Assembly (NCBI RefSeq): GCF_009759665.1
Contig: NZ_WQNE01000020.1
Location: 62,001 to 126,000, forward strand
Source: Bradyrhizobium cajani
GTDB lineage: Bacteria > Pseudomonadota > Alphaproteobacteria > Rhizobiales > Xanthobacteraceae
Length of the DNA: 64,000 bases
Direction: 5' to 3'
A program made the position numbers and the translations under genes. How positions within the stretch are numbered: position 1 is the first letter of the stretch; each line of letters starts with the position of its first letter. This document shows, piece after piece, positions 31,365-41,686 of this stretch. Under the pieces are notes generated by a model that was given only the letters and a program-made list of their open reading frames with translations, was not told the origin of the DNA and did not search any database.

Positions 31365-32765
31365 CTATCGCCGGAAGAACGACGACAGCGTCGATCCCGT
31401 CGACGCCGTTTCCGGCTTCGCCGGTGCTGGCTGCGCCGCGGGTGCGGGTGCGGGTGGCGGCGCGGGCTCCTCGCGCTTCGAGCGTTTCGAGGAGTAGCTG
31501 CGGCGGCGCTTGTCCGGCTTTGCATTCGGCGCGGACGCAGGTGCAGTCTCGGCCTGCGGCACCGACTCCTGACTCTTTTCGGAATTCTTCTCTTGAACCC
31601 GATCTTGATTTTTTTCTTGCGTTTTTTCTTGCGTTTTTTCCTGCGCCTTGTCCTGGCCGCCGCGCATCGACAGGCGCTGGCCGTCGAACACGGTCGTCTC
31701 GCAGGGGCGGTTGTTCTCGGCAAGGCCTGCGCAGAGTTTTGCGGCAGCGGCGGCGTTGATCAGCGGGCCCGCGCCCAAGCGAAGCTGCATGCCGAGACCG
31801 GTTGTGCCTTCCTTGATCATGATGATCGGCCGCAGCGCTGCGACTTCCGGATTGGTCTTGATCAGGCCGCGCCAGAGCGCGCGCAGGCCGTCGATCGAGT
31901 TGGCGCCGCCGAGGTCGATCGCAAAACGCGTCTGCTGGACCGCGATCGCGGGAGCCTCGCTCTCGGCGGCTTCAGCCGGCTTGGCTGATGCGGCCGCGAC
32001 TTCGGTCGGGGCGGGCAACGGCTCGGGCTTCTTCTCGCCGGCCTTCTCGGCCGGCTTTTCAGTTGCCTCGGGCTGAATCAGTTTCGACGCAGCCGGATCG
32101 GGCGGCGCCATGATCGACTTCGACGGCACGAGCGGAATGATCGGCAGTGCCGACGTCGTGGTCGGCGACTGCTGCACGAGCGAGGCGGCGGCTGCGCTCT
32201 GCGGCGGCGGACCTGCCTGCTCCTTTGCAGCCTCCTTCGAAGCGTCCTTCGCGGCCTCGTTGCGCGGCTTGTCGCCGGCGGACGCGGGCGTCGAGGCGAC
32301 CGGCGCGACGCTGGGAGCCGCTGGCGCAGGCGTTGCGTCCTGCGGCTTCGCTGCCGCGGCCGGTGGTGGCGCGGCACTCTGTTTGGCGATGGTGCCGGTG
32401 ACGGAATCGAGCCCTTGCTCCAGCACGGTGACGCGCGAATAGAGCCGGTCGCGATCGGAGTTCAACGTCTCGATGGCGGCGGCGAGGCGGCGGGCTTCGT
32501 TCTGGCTCTCCTTGGTCAATAGCTGGAGCCGGTCGGCCTGGCGGGCGAGATCGGCGGAGGCGACCTGATCGCGCCGCCAGCCGAGCTGGGCCTGGTTGGC
32601 CATCACGGCGATGACGACAGCGCCCACCGCCGCCACGCCCCACGAGCCCAGCCGCCACAACACGCGGCGATCGAACGCGCTCTCCTCGGCCAAAAGTCCG
32701 GAGAACAGCCCGCCGGTCTCCTTGGTGCCGAAGGCGTCCGCCAGTGGGTCGGAATCCTTTGCCAT
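31365..32765 (-). CDS. membrane-anchored protein with SPOR-like C-terminal domain
   Basis: 466 residues: short cytoplasmic part, one transmembrane helix (WGVAAVGAVVIAVMANQA, ~43-60), a coiled coil (QADRLQLLTKESQNEARRLA), a long Ala/Pro/Lys-rich periplasmic linker, and a SPOR-like module around residues 285-360 (FAIDLGGANSIDGLRALWRG, then TGLGMQLRLGAGPL and AAKLCAGLAENNRPC). After it comes an odd tandem EKTQEK / EKNSEK repeat, then a basic Pro/Ala tail. SPOR domains bind denuded septal peptidoglycan, so an envelope role is likely. No cell-division genes adjoin. Confidence 0.7.
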   Translation of the reverse strand: MAKDSDPLADAFGTKETGGLFSGLLAEESAFDRRVLWRLGSWGVAAVGAVVIAVMANQAQLGWRRDQVASADLARQADRLQLLTKESQNEARRLAAAIETLNSDRDRLYSRVTVLEQGLDSVTGTIAKQSAAPPPAAAAKPQDATPAPAAPSVAPVASTPASAGDKPRNEAAKDASKEAAKEQAGPPPQSAAAASLVQQSPTTTSALPIIPLVPSKSIMAPPDPAASKLIQPEATEKPAEKAGEKKPEPLPAPTEVAAASAKPAEAAESEAPAIAVQQTRFAIDLGGANSIDGLRALWRGLIKTNPEVAALRPIIMIKEGTTGLGMQLRLGAGPLINAAAAAKLCAGLAENNRPCETTVFDGQRLSMRGGQDKAQEKTQEKTQEKNQDRVQEKNSEKSQESVPQAETAPASAPNAKPDKRRRSYSSKRSKREEPAPPPAPAPAAQPAPAKPETASTGSTLSSFFRR

Positions 32766-32925
32766 GAACGTTAAGTGCCCAGCCCCCGAATCAATCAGGG
32801 AACATTAACAGGAAATGCGCGCCGCACTTGAATTCCGGGCGTTTGCGGGGTTAGCAAGGCAGCGGCATCCGGGCGGCCTGCCGTCCGCCGCGCAAGATGA
32901 TTCGGCCGCAACTGACAGGATTTCG

Positions 32926-34293
32926 ATGACCGCCCGCTCAAGCCTCACGATCGTGCTCGCCGCCGGCGAAGGCACGCGCATGCGATCGAACCTGCCGAAG
33001 GTGCTGCATTCCGTCGCAAGCCAGACGCTGCTCGCCCATGTGCTTGCCGCAACACCGAACGGAGCCGGCACCGGGCTCGCCGTCGTGATCGGCCCGGATC
33101 ATCAGGCTGTGGCGGATGAAGCGAGGCGAATCCGTCCTGACGCGCTCACCTTCGTGCAGGCCGAGCGGCTCGGCACCGCGCATGCGGTGCTGGCGGCGCG
33201 CGAGGCGATCGCGCGCGGCGCGGACGATTTGCTGATCGCCTTCGGCGACACGCCGCTGATCTCGGCCGAAACCTTTGCGCGGCTGCGCGCGCCGCTCGCC
33301 AGGGGTGCCGCGATTGCCGCGCTTGGCTTTCGCGCCGCCGATCCCACCGGCTATGGCCGTTTCATCGTCGAGGGCGAGCGCCTGGTCGCGATCCGCGAGC
33401 AGGCCGATGCCAGCGCCGACGAGCGCAAGATCGATCTCTGCAATGCCGGCGTGATGGCGATCGACGGCCGCCGCGCGCTCGAAATCCTCGGGCAGATCGG
33501 CAATGCCAATTCCAAGGGCGAATATTATCTGACGGACGCTGTCGAAATCGTCCGCAAGCAGGGATGGGAGTCTGTCGTGATCGAGACCAGCGAGGACGAG
33601 GTGCGCGGCATCAACACCAAGGCGCAGCTCGCCGAGGCGGAAGCCGTGATGCAGGCGCGCTTGCGCAAAGCGGCGATGGAGGCCGGTGTCACGCTGATTG
33701 CGCCGGACACGGTTTTTCTCGCCGCCGACACCGTGTTCGGCAAGGACGTCACCATCGAGCCGTTCGTGGTGATCGGGCCGGGCGTGTCGATCGCCGACGG
33801 CACCGTGATCCACTCCTTCTCGCATATCGTCGAGACCACGCTCGGCAAGAAGGTCTCCATCGGCCCCTATGCACGCCTGCGGCCGGGCACCTCGCTCGGC
33901 GATGGCGCGCGCATCGGCAATTTCGTCGAGACCAAGGCCGCGACGCTGGAGGCCGGCGTCAAGGTCAACCATCTCTCCTACATCGGGGATGCCACCGTCG
34001 GGGCCAATTCCAACATCGGCGCCGGCACCATCACCTGCAACTACGACGGCTTCAAGAAGCATAAGACGGTGATCGGGCAGGGCGCCTTCGTCGGCACCAA
34101 CTCCTCGCTGGTCGCGCCGGTCAAGATCGGCAACGGCGCCTATATCGGTTCGGGCTCGGTGATCACCCGCGACGTGCCCGATGAGGCGATGGCGCTGGAG
34201 CGCAACCAGCAGACCATCCGCGAAGGCGGCGCTACGCGCTATCGCGAGCTGAAGACGGGCGGCAAGAATCCCGAAAAGAAGCCGGAGAAGTAA
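32926..34293 (+). CDS. glmU: bifunctional UDP-GlcNAc pyrophosphorylase / GlcN-1-P acetyltransferase GlmU
   Basis: 455 residues from ATG 32,926 (AGGA upstream), the usual GlmU length. The N-terminal uridyltransferase domain has LAAGEGTRMRSNLPKVLH; the C-terminal left-handed beta-helix shows hexapeptide repeats (for example VTIEPFVVIGPGVSIADG) and the GAGTITCNYDG acetyltransferase motif. It makes UDP-GlcNAc in the cytoplasm for peptidoglycan and lipid A. glmS lies 450 bp downstream on the same strand, separated by a small opposite-strand gene, so the two are probably not strictly cotranscribed. Confidence 0.97.
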   Translation: MTARSSLTIVLAAGEGTRMRSNLPKVLHSVASQTLLAHVLAATPNGAGTGLAVVIGPDHQAVADEARRIRPDALTFVQAERLGTAHAVLAAREAIARGADDLLIAFGDTPLISAETFARLRAPLARGAAIAALGFRAADPTGYGRFIVEGERLVAIREQADASADERKIDLCNAGVMAIDGRRALEILGQIGNANSKGEYYLTDAVEIVRKQGWESVVIETSEDEVRGINTKAQLAEAEAVMQARLRKAAMEAGVTLIAPDTVFLAADTVFGKDVTIEPFVVIGPGVSIADGTVIHSFSHIVETTLGKKVSIGPYARLRPGTSLGDGARIGNFVETKAATLEAGVKVNHLSYIGDATVGANSNIGAGTITCNYDGFKKHKTVIGQGAFVGTNSSLVAPVKIGNGAYIGSGSVITRDVPDEAMALERNQQTIREGGATRYRELKTGGKNPEKKPEK

Positions 34294-34299
34294 GCGGCG

Positions 34300-34518
34300 C
34301 TATTCGTCGTCGGCGAATTCCGAGAAGATCGCGCGGGTCAGGCGCCAGCCGCGCGGCTTGGCGCGCTTCGCCGGCTCGCCCTCGGGATGCTTGATGAAGA
34401 GGGGCTTGTTTTCCTTGCCGCGCAGGGGCGGCGGCCAATGCGCAAGGTGCGTGCCCGAGGTCTCGCTGGCCCGCACGGAGATCGACGACAGACCCTTGCG
34501 GCCGGATGAGCCCTTCAT
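34300..34518 (-). CDS. small basic hypothetical protein
   Basis: 72 residues from ATG 34,518, with a perfect GGAGG seven bases upstream (the longer frame to 34,563 would bypass it). A basic protein (MKGSSGRKGLSSISVRASET...) with PPPLRGKENKPLFIKHPEGE and an acidic end. No domain recognised. It lies antisense between glmU and glmS. Confidence 0.65.
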   Translation of the reverse strand: MKGSSGRKGLSSISVRASETSGTHLAHWPPPLRGKENKPLFIKHPEGEPAKRAKPRGWRLTRAIFSEFADDE

Positions 34519-34739
34519 GACCTTACCTCCTGGACCGGAAGCCTTGGCCAAACTTGTTGACAAGAGGTTAATGCGCGCGGTTTAAGGCCGGCCAATTCGA
34601 CGCAGGCGAAGCCATGTCGCGAACCGGCGCTGTCTCAATCGGCAATAATTATTGAGTATCTGGTTCCCTAGGAATTTCGCTAAAAACCGGGCGCGTCGTT
34701 TAGGCGATTTTTTCGACGATTTGGGGGATAGTGATCCGC

Positions 34740-36566
<1,827 letters not shown>

Positions 36567-36656
36567 GCAGAAGGGATCAGGTCGTCGGCGCTCCGTGGTC
36601 TTCCAAAACCTGCTAGAAGACCCTAGCTTGTGTGCTGCGACCGACCTGGAACCCGA

Positions 36657-37427
36657 ATGACAACCCGCGACGACGCGCCTGCGCCTCTTGATCCTGTCCC
36701 GGAACCTCATACCGGCCTGATGGGCCGCTTTCGCAATTACTTCCTCACCGGCCTCGTGGTGACGGGGCCGATTGCGATCACCCTTTATCTGGTCTGGTGG
36801 TTCGTCACCTGGGTCGACGGCGTGGTGCGGCCATTCGTGCCGCTGGCCTATCGACCCGAAACCTATCTGCCCTACGGCGTCCCCGGCTGGGGACTGATTG
36901 TCGCATTCTTCACGCTGACGTTGGTCGGCTTCCTGGCGGCGAACCTGATCGGCCGGACGCTGGTCGATGTCGGCGAAACTTTTCTCGGCCGGATTCCGGC
37001 CGTGCGCGCCATCTACCGCGGCCTGAAGCAGGTATTCGAGACGCTGTTCTCGGGCAAGGGCTCGAGCTTCCGGAAAGTCGGCCTCGTCGAGTTTCCATCG
37101 CCGGGCATGTGGTCGATCGTGCTGATCTCGCAATCGCCGAACGAGGACATCGCGCGCAACCTGCCCGGACAGGAGGAGCATGTCTCGGTATTCCTGCCGT
37201 GCTCGCCGAACCCGACCACCGGCTTCTTCTTCTACGTGCCCAAGAGCAAGATCATCGAGGTCGATCTCAGCGCCGAGGACGCCGCGACGCTGATCATGTC
37301 GGCCGGCGTGGTGCAGCCGGGCTCCGCGCTCGATCCGAAGAAGGCCGCAGCGCTTGCGGGCGTGGCGAACGCTGCGCGCATCGCCAACGCGTCTGCGCTC
37401 CAGCCCCAGCCTGCGAAAGTGGAGTAG
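36657..37427 (+). CDS. DUF502 family membrane protein
   Basis: 256 residues from ATG 36,657. Two transmembrane helices (FLTGLVVTGPIAITLYLVWWF; LIVAFFTLTLVGFLAANLIG) are followed by the family core RIPAVRAIYRGLKQVFETLF, FPSPGMWSIVLIS and VFLPCSPNPTTGFFFYVPKS. DUF502 (COG2928) proteins are inner-membrane proteins of unknown function, widespread in proteobacteria and plants. Probably translated with glmS upstream (90 bp gap). Confidence 0.9.
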   Translation: MTTRDDAPAPLDPVPEPHTGLMGRFRNYFLTGLVVTGPIAITLYLVWWFVTWVDGVVRPFVPLAYRPETYLPYGVPGWGLIVAFFTLTLVGFLAANLIGRTLVDVGETFLGRIPAVRAIYRGLKQVFETLFSGKGSSFRKVGLVEFPSPGMWSIVLISQSPNEDIARNLPGQEEHVSVFLPCSPNPTTGFFFYVPKSKIIEVDLSAEDAATLIMSAGVVQPGSALDPKKAAALAGVANAARIANASALQPQPAKVE

Positions 37428-37532
37428 GGCCATTCCCGCGCGGGATGGCCGCGTTCACGCGGGCGTTCCCGTCCTCTGCTAGTCTTCCGGTTGAACCGGG
37501 CGCATCGCCCGGCATTCGACCTGGAGTGCACG

Positions 37533-38390
37533 ATGTCCAAAACCATTGCGATCCTCGCGCCTGGAGCCATGGGCAGCGCGGTGGCCCGCCGTCTCGGCGA
37601 GAACGGGGCACGTGTGCTGACGTCGTTGAAGGGGCGGAGCGAGGCGACGCTGAAACGGGCGGCCGATGCCGGCATGGTCGGCGCCGAAGACGATGCGATT
37701 GCGCAAGCCGACATCATCCTCTCGATCGTGCCTCCGGGCGAAGCCGTTGCGCTTGCCGAACGGCTGGCGGCGCTGATCGTCAGGCACGCGAAGAAGCCGG
37801 TCGTGGTCGATTGCAACGCCGTCAACGTCGATACCGTGCTTCGGATTGGGGAGATCATCGGCTCGGCGCAGGCGCCGTTCGTCGATGCCGGCATCATCGG
37901 CTTTCCGCCGCAGCCCGGCGGCAAGAGCCCGGCGTTCTACATGTCCGGCGAGTACGCCGGGGAGGTCGCCGTGCTGAAGGATCTCGGCCTCGACGTGCGC
38001 ATCGTCGAAGGACCGGTCGGCGCGGCTTCCGCGCTCAAGATGTCGTACGCCGGCATCGTCAAGGGCCTCGCCGGCATCGGCTCGGCCATGGTGGTCGCGG
38101 CAACAAAGGCAGGCGCGGCCGATGCGCTGCGCGACGAACTCGCGCTGAGCCAGCCCGCGATCCTGGCGCGGCTCGAGGTCGCGCTGCCAGACATGATTCC
38201 GAAGGCCTATCGCTGGGTCGCGGAGATGCGGGAGATTTCAGGCTTCCTCGGGCCCGATCATCCCGCCAGCCAGATCTATGAGGGGTTTGCGCGCTGGTTC
38301 GAGCATCTGGCCGAAGATGCGAAGGGCGAGGCAGCGGACACGGGACTGATGAACGCGTTCGCGGCCAGCATCGCGCAGAAGAAATCCTGA
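37533..38390 (+). CDS. NAD(P)-dependent oxidoreductase, 6PGDH/3-HIBADH-like with DUF1932
   Basis: 285 residues from ATG 37,533. A Rossmann motif IAILAPGAMGSAVARRL begins the N-terminal NAD(P)-binding domain; IVPPGEAVALAERLAAL and the substrate-side FVDAGIIGFPPQPG follow, then the helical C-terminal domain with SALKMSYAGIVKGLAGIGSA, where the Lys is the usual catalytic residue of the beta-hydroxyacid dehydrogenase superfamily. The C-terminal part fits DUF1932. Substrate unknown. Confidence 0.85.
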   Translation: MSKTIAILAPGAMGSAVARRLGENGARVLTSLKGRSEATLKRAADAGMVGAEDDAIAQADIILSIVPPGEAVALAERLAALIVRHAKKPVVVDCNAVNVDTVLRIGEIIGSAQAPFVDAGIIGFPPQPGGKSPAFYMSGEYAGEVAVLKDLGLDVRIVEGPVGAASALKMSYAGIVKGLAGIGSAMVVAATKAGAADALRDELALSQPAILARLEVALPDMIPKAYRWVAEMREISGFLGPDHPASQIYEGFARWFEHLAEDAKGEAADTGLMNAFAASIAQKKS

Positions 38391-38401
38391 TCGCCCGGCG
38401 A

Positions 38402-38923
38402 TCATTCGCCGCGCACCGAAACCGACTCCAGAAAGCCCTGGATGTCCCGGTCGCGTCTCAAGCGCACGACCGGGACGTCCGCGCCATATTCGATGCGCTC
38501 GGCCTCGATGACCGGCACGCGCTCCGTGCCGTAGCGCCACGCCTCACGCATCAATTTCCAGTCGAACTGTTCCGGACATCCTTCCGGCAGATCAGGCCGG
38601 GTCTCGTCGCGATCGAAGGCGGAGCGCCAGAGAATGCGCCACTGGCACAGCCAGCGCGGGCGGTCGATGACGACAAGCATATCGGCGCGCGCGAGCGTGA
38701 GATCGAAGGCCAGTCCCGAGAAGCTGCCGTCGACGACCCATGCGTCGCCCGCGATCGCATCAGTGACGCGCGTTCGAAAGCCTGCCTTGTCGGATGGCTT
38801 CCATCCCGGCCGCCAGTACAGCACGTCGAGATGCACCACCGGCAGGTCGAGCTTTCGCCCGAGCCTCAGGGCAAGGCGCGTCTTGCCGCTTCCCTGGGAG
38901 CCAACGACGATGATCCGGCGCAT
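38402..38923 (-). CDS. P-loop kinase-like protein (adenylate-kinase/topology-modulator type)
   Basis: 173 residues with Walker A GSQGSGKTRLALRLG at residues 8-22, then LPVVHLDVLYWRPGWKP and a Walker-B-like LVVID, then RPRWLCQWRILWRS. This is the pattern of the small FlaR/topology-modulator P-loop family related to adenylate and shikimate kinases. The actual substrate is unknown. Convergent with the dehydrogenase upstream. Confidence 0.82.
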   Translation of the reverse strand: MRRIIVVGSQGSGKTRLALRLGRKLDLPVVHLDVLYWRPGWKPSDKAGFRTRVTDAIAGDAWVVDGSFSGLAFDLTLARADMLVVIDRPRWLCQWRILWRSAFDRDETRPDLPEGCPEQFDWKLMREAWRYGTERVPVIEAERIEYGADVPVVRLRRDRDIQGFLESVSVRGE

Positions 38924-38998
38924 GGCCCGAGCGTTTCACGAAATCGGTCGCGATGAAAGCGACGCTTTTGGTCGAGCTGTGCAGGTCTGTATCGACGT

Positions 38999-39078
38999 CG
39001 TCATTGCGAGCGCAGCGAAGCAATCCAGAGTCCCTCCGCGGAAAGAGTCTGGATTGCTTCGCTGCGCTCGCAATGACG
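38999..39078. repeat. dispersed palindrome (CGTCATTGCGAGCG type)
   Basis: A perfect 31-bp inverted repeat: 38,999-39,029 (CGTCATTGCGAGCGCAGCGA...) pairs with 39,048-39,078, with an 18-nt centre CCCTCCGCGG-type loop. This is the well-known Bradyrhizobium intergenic palindrome; related copies are at 57,694-57,809 and 61,731-61,787. It lies between the P-loop gene and the recG 3' end. Confidence 0.88.
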
Positions 39079-39102
39079 GGGAGGAAGCGCCTCGGCTGTA
39101 GC

Positions 39103-41211
39103 TTAACCCGCCCCGATCAGCGGGATCGCCTCGTCCCGCTCGTAGAGATACAGCAGGCAGCGCAGCGCCTCGCCGCGCTCGCCCTTGAGCTTCGGATCGT
39201 CCTTCAGGATGCGCAGCGCCTCGTCGCGGGCTTGGGTGATGAGCTGGCCGTGCACCTCCGAACGCGCGATGCGGTAGCCGGGCAGGCCGCTCTGGCGCAC
39301 GCCCAGGACGTCGCCTTCGCCGCGCAGCTTCAAATCCTCCTCGGCGATGCGAAAGCCATCGGTGGTCTCGCGGATCACCTTCAGCCGGGCCTTCGACATC
39401 TCGCCGAGCGGCTCGGAGTAGAGCAGCAGGCAGGTCGAGGCTTCTGAGCCGCGTCCGATGCGGCCGCGCAGCTGGTGCAGCTGGGCGAGGCCAAAACGCT
39501 CGGCATTCTCGATCACCATGATGGTGGCGGCCGGCACGTCGACGCCGACCTCGACCACGGTAGTCGCCACCAAAAGGCCGATCTCGTGGGCGGCGAACCG
39601 GCCCATCACGCGGTCCTTCTCGGTGCCCTTCATCTGGCCGTGGACGAGGCCGACGCGCTTGCCGAAGCGCTTTTGCAGGCTCTCGAAACGCTTGGTCGCA
39701 TTGGTGAGATGCTCGGTGCCTTCGGCCTCGGATTGCTCGACCAGGGGACAGATCCAGTAGACCAGCTTGCCCGAGGCGAGCGCGCGGCCGACGCCGTCCA
39801 TGACCTCCTCGATCCGGCTCATCGGCACCGCGCGGGTGTCGATCGGCTGGCGTCCGGCGGGCTTTTCGCGCAGCTCGGAGATATCCATGTCGCCGAAATA
39901 GGTCAGCACCAGCGTGCGCGGGATCGGCGTCGCGCTCAGCACCAGGACGTCGACGGCCTCGCCCTTTGACGTCAGCGCGAGGCGTTCGCGCACGCCAAAC
40001 CGGTGCTGCTCATCGACGATGGCGAGCGCGAGATCATGGAAGATCACGTCGTCCTGGATCAGTGCGTGGGTGCCGACGAGGAGGTCGATCTCGCCGGCTT
40101 CGAGCTGCGCCAGCAGCTCGCGCCGCTCCTTGCCCTTCTCGCGGCCGGTGAGGATCGCGACCCGCAAGCCGGCGCGCTCGGCGAGCGGGGCGATGGTCTT
40201 GATGTGCTGGCGCGCCAGGATTTCGGTCGGCGCCATCAGCGCGGCCTGCTTGCCGACTTCGGCAATCGCGGCGGCAGCCAGCAGCGCCACCACGGTCTTG
40301 CCGGAGCCGACGTCGCCCTGGAGCAGCCGCAGCATGCGCACGGGCTGTTTCAGATCCTCGGCGATGGCCGCGGCAGCGCTGCGCTGCGACGGCGTGAGCG
40401 CATAGGGCAGGGCGTCGATGATCTTGTTGCGCAAGTGACCGTCGCCGGCATTGCGCACGCCGGCTGGCCTGCGCAATTGCGCGCGGATCAGGGCCAGCGC
40501 GAGTTGTCCGGCCAGGAGCTCGTCGAAGGCAAGGCGCGACCAGAACGGCTGGTCGGGCAGGATGTCCGTGAGCTCGACCGGCTGATGCACGCGGTTGAGC
40601 GCTTCGGCAATTGGCGGGAAGTGGCAGCGGCGCATCACCTCCGGGCTGATCCATTCCGGCAGGGCCGGCAGCTTTTGCAGCGCCTGCGCGATCGCGCGGC
40701 GGAGCGAGCCGAGCGCGAGCCCCTCCGTCAGCGGATAGACCGGATCGATGCCGGAGAGCCTTGAAATCGCCTCCTCGTCGAGCACGCGATCGGGGTGCAC
40801 GATCTGCGGGATGCCGTCATACATCTGGAGCGTGCCGGAGACGTAGCGCTTTTCGCCCATCGGCAGCAGCTTTTCGACATAGCCGGGCTTGGCGCGGAAG
40901 AAGGTCAGCACGACGTCGCCGGTCTCGTCGCTGGCATAGACGAGGTAGGGCGCGCGTGAATTGCGCGGCGGGGGCGGGCGATGGCGATCGACGATGACCT
41001 CCAGCGTCACCATGGTTCCCTGGACCGCATCGCGGATCTTCGGCCGCGCCCGGCGGTCGATGACCTGGCTCGGCAGATGCAGCAGCAGATCGACCAGCCG
41101 CGGCGTCTCATCGCGGCCGAGCAGGTACTGCAACAGCTTGTCCTGCTTCGGACCGACGCCGGACAGGCTGGTCACGGCAGCAAACAGCGGATTGAGCAGA
41201 CTGGGGCGCAT
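39103..41211 (-). CDS. recG: ATP-dependent DNA helicase RecG
   Basis: 702 residues, full length. N-terminal wedge/OB domain; Walker A LLQGDVGSGKTVVALLAAA near residue 300; DEQH box (AIVDEQHRFGVRERL); motif III LSATPIPRTL; motif VI region QLRGRIGRGSEAS; C-terminal RIARSEVHGQLI. RecG remodels stalled forks and R-loops by branch migration. It is divergent from sdhE-mfd, 185 bp away. Confidence 0.97.
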   Translation of the reverse strand: MRPSLLNPLFAAVTSLSGVGPKQDKLLQYLLGRDETPRLVDLLLHLPSQVIDRRARPKIRDAVQGTMVTLEVIVDRHRPPPPRNSRAPYLVYASDETGDVVLTFFRAKPGYVEKLLPMGEKRYVSGTLQMYDGIPQIVHPDRVLDEEAISRLSGIDPVYPLTEGLALGSLRRAIAQALQKLPALPEWISPEVMRRCHFPPIAEALNRVHQPVELTDILPDQPFWSRLAFDELLAGQLALALIRAQLRRPAGVRNAGDGHLRNKIIDALPYALTPSQRSAAAAIAEDLKQPVRMLRLLQGDVGSGKTVVALLAAAAIAEVGKQAALMAPTEILARQHIKTIAPLAERAGLRVAILTGREKGKERRELLAQLEAGEIDLLVGTHALIQDDVIFHDLALAIVDEQHRFGVRERLALTSKGEAVDVLVLSATPIPRTLVLTYFGDMDISELREKPAGRQPIDTRAVPMSRIEEVMDGVGRALASGKLVYWICPLVEQSEAEGTEHLTNATKRFESLQKRFGKRVGLVHGQMKGTEKDRVMGRFAAHEIGLLVATTVVEVGVDVPAATIMVIENAERFGLAQLHQLRGRIGRGSEASTCLLLYSEPLGEMSKARLKVIRETTDGFRIAEEDLKLRGEGDVLGVRQSGLPGYRIARSEVHGQLITQARDEALRILKDDPKLKGERGEALRCLLYLYERDEAIPLIGAG

Positions 41212-41241
41212 CAGGCGAATCTAGGATCGTTTCGGCTCGTC

Positions 41242-41264
41242 ATGCCCGGCTTTATGCCGGGCAT
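41242..41264. repeat. short dispersed palindrome with T-run
   Basis: ATGCCCGGC (41,242-41,250) pairs with GCCGGGCAT (41,256-41,264) around TTTAT; the flanking CGTC...ATCCACGTC and TTTTTT are those of a second widespread Bradyrhizobium repeat. It is located between the divergent recG and sdhE, so it is unlikely to terminate either. Confidence 0.65.
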
Positions 41265-41395
41265 CCACGTCTTTTTTCGTGTCCGAACGCGGGCATCGAG
41301 CCATGCCAAATCGAGGGCTGACACGGCCACCTCCAGTGGCTATATCACCCCCGCCCGGCACGTCCGGGCTTTTGGCGTTTGACTGGATTTGAGAC

Positions 41396-41686
41396 ATGAC
41401 GGGAACGACACGATCGAGCAACGGGCTGGACGACCGCCGCAAGCGGCTTCTGTTCCGTTGCTGGCACCGCGGCACGCGCGAGATGGACCTGATCCTCGGC
41501 CGCTTCGCGGATGCCGAGATCGGCAATTTGTCCGACGCCGAGCTCGGCCAGCTCGAGCGCCTGCTCGAGGTCAACGATCCCGATCTCTATGCCGCCATCA
41601 CCGGCGACAAGGTGCTGCCGGCTGACGTCAGCGGTGCACTGTTCGCCCGCATCAAGGCGTTTCCGATCGCGGACCGCGACGCATGA
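41396..41686 (+). CDS. sdhE: FAD assembly factor SdhE (succinate dehydrogenase)
   Basis: 96 residues with the signature RCWHRGTREMDLILGRFAD (the RGxxE motif that contacts the flavin site) and a helical remainder (LSDAELGQLERLLEVNDPDL). It promotes covalent FAD attachment to SdhA. The stop overlaps the mfd start (ATGA at 41,683-41,686), so translation of mfd is probably coupled; this sdhE-mfd pairing is common in alphaproteobacteria. Confidence 0.93.
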   Translation: MTGTTRSSNGLDDRRKRLLFRCWHRGTREMDLILGRFADAEIGNLSDAELGQLERLLEVNDPDLYAAITGDKVLPADVSGALFARIKAFPIADRDA

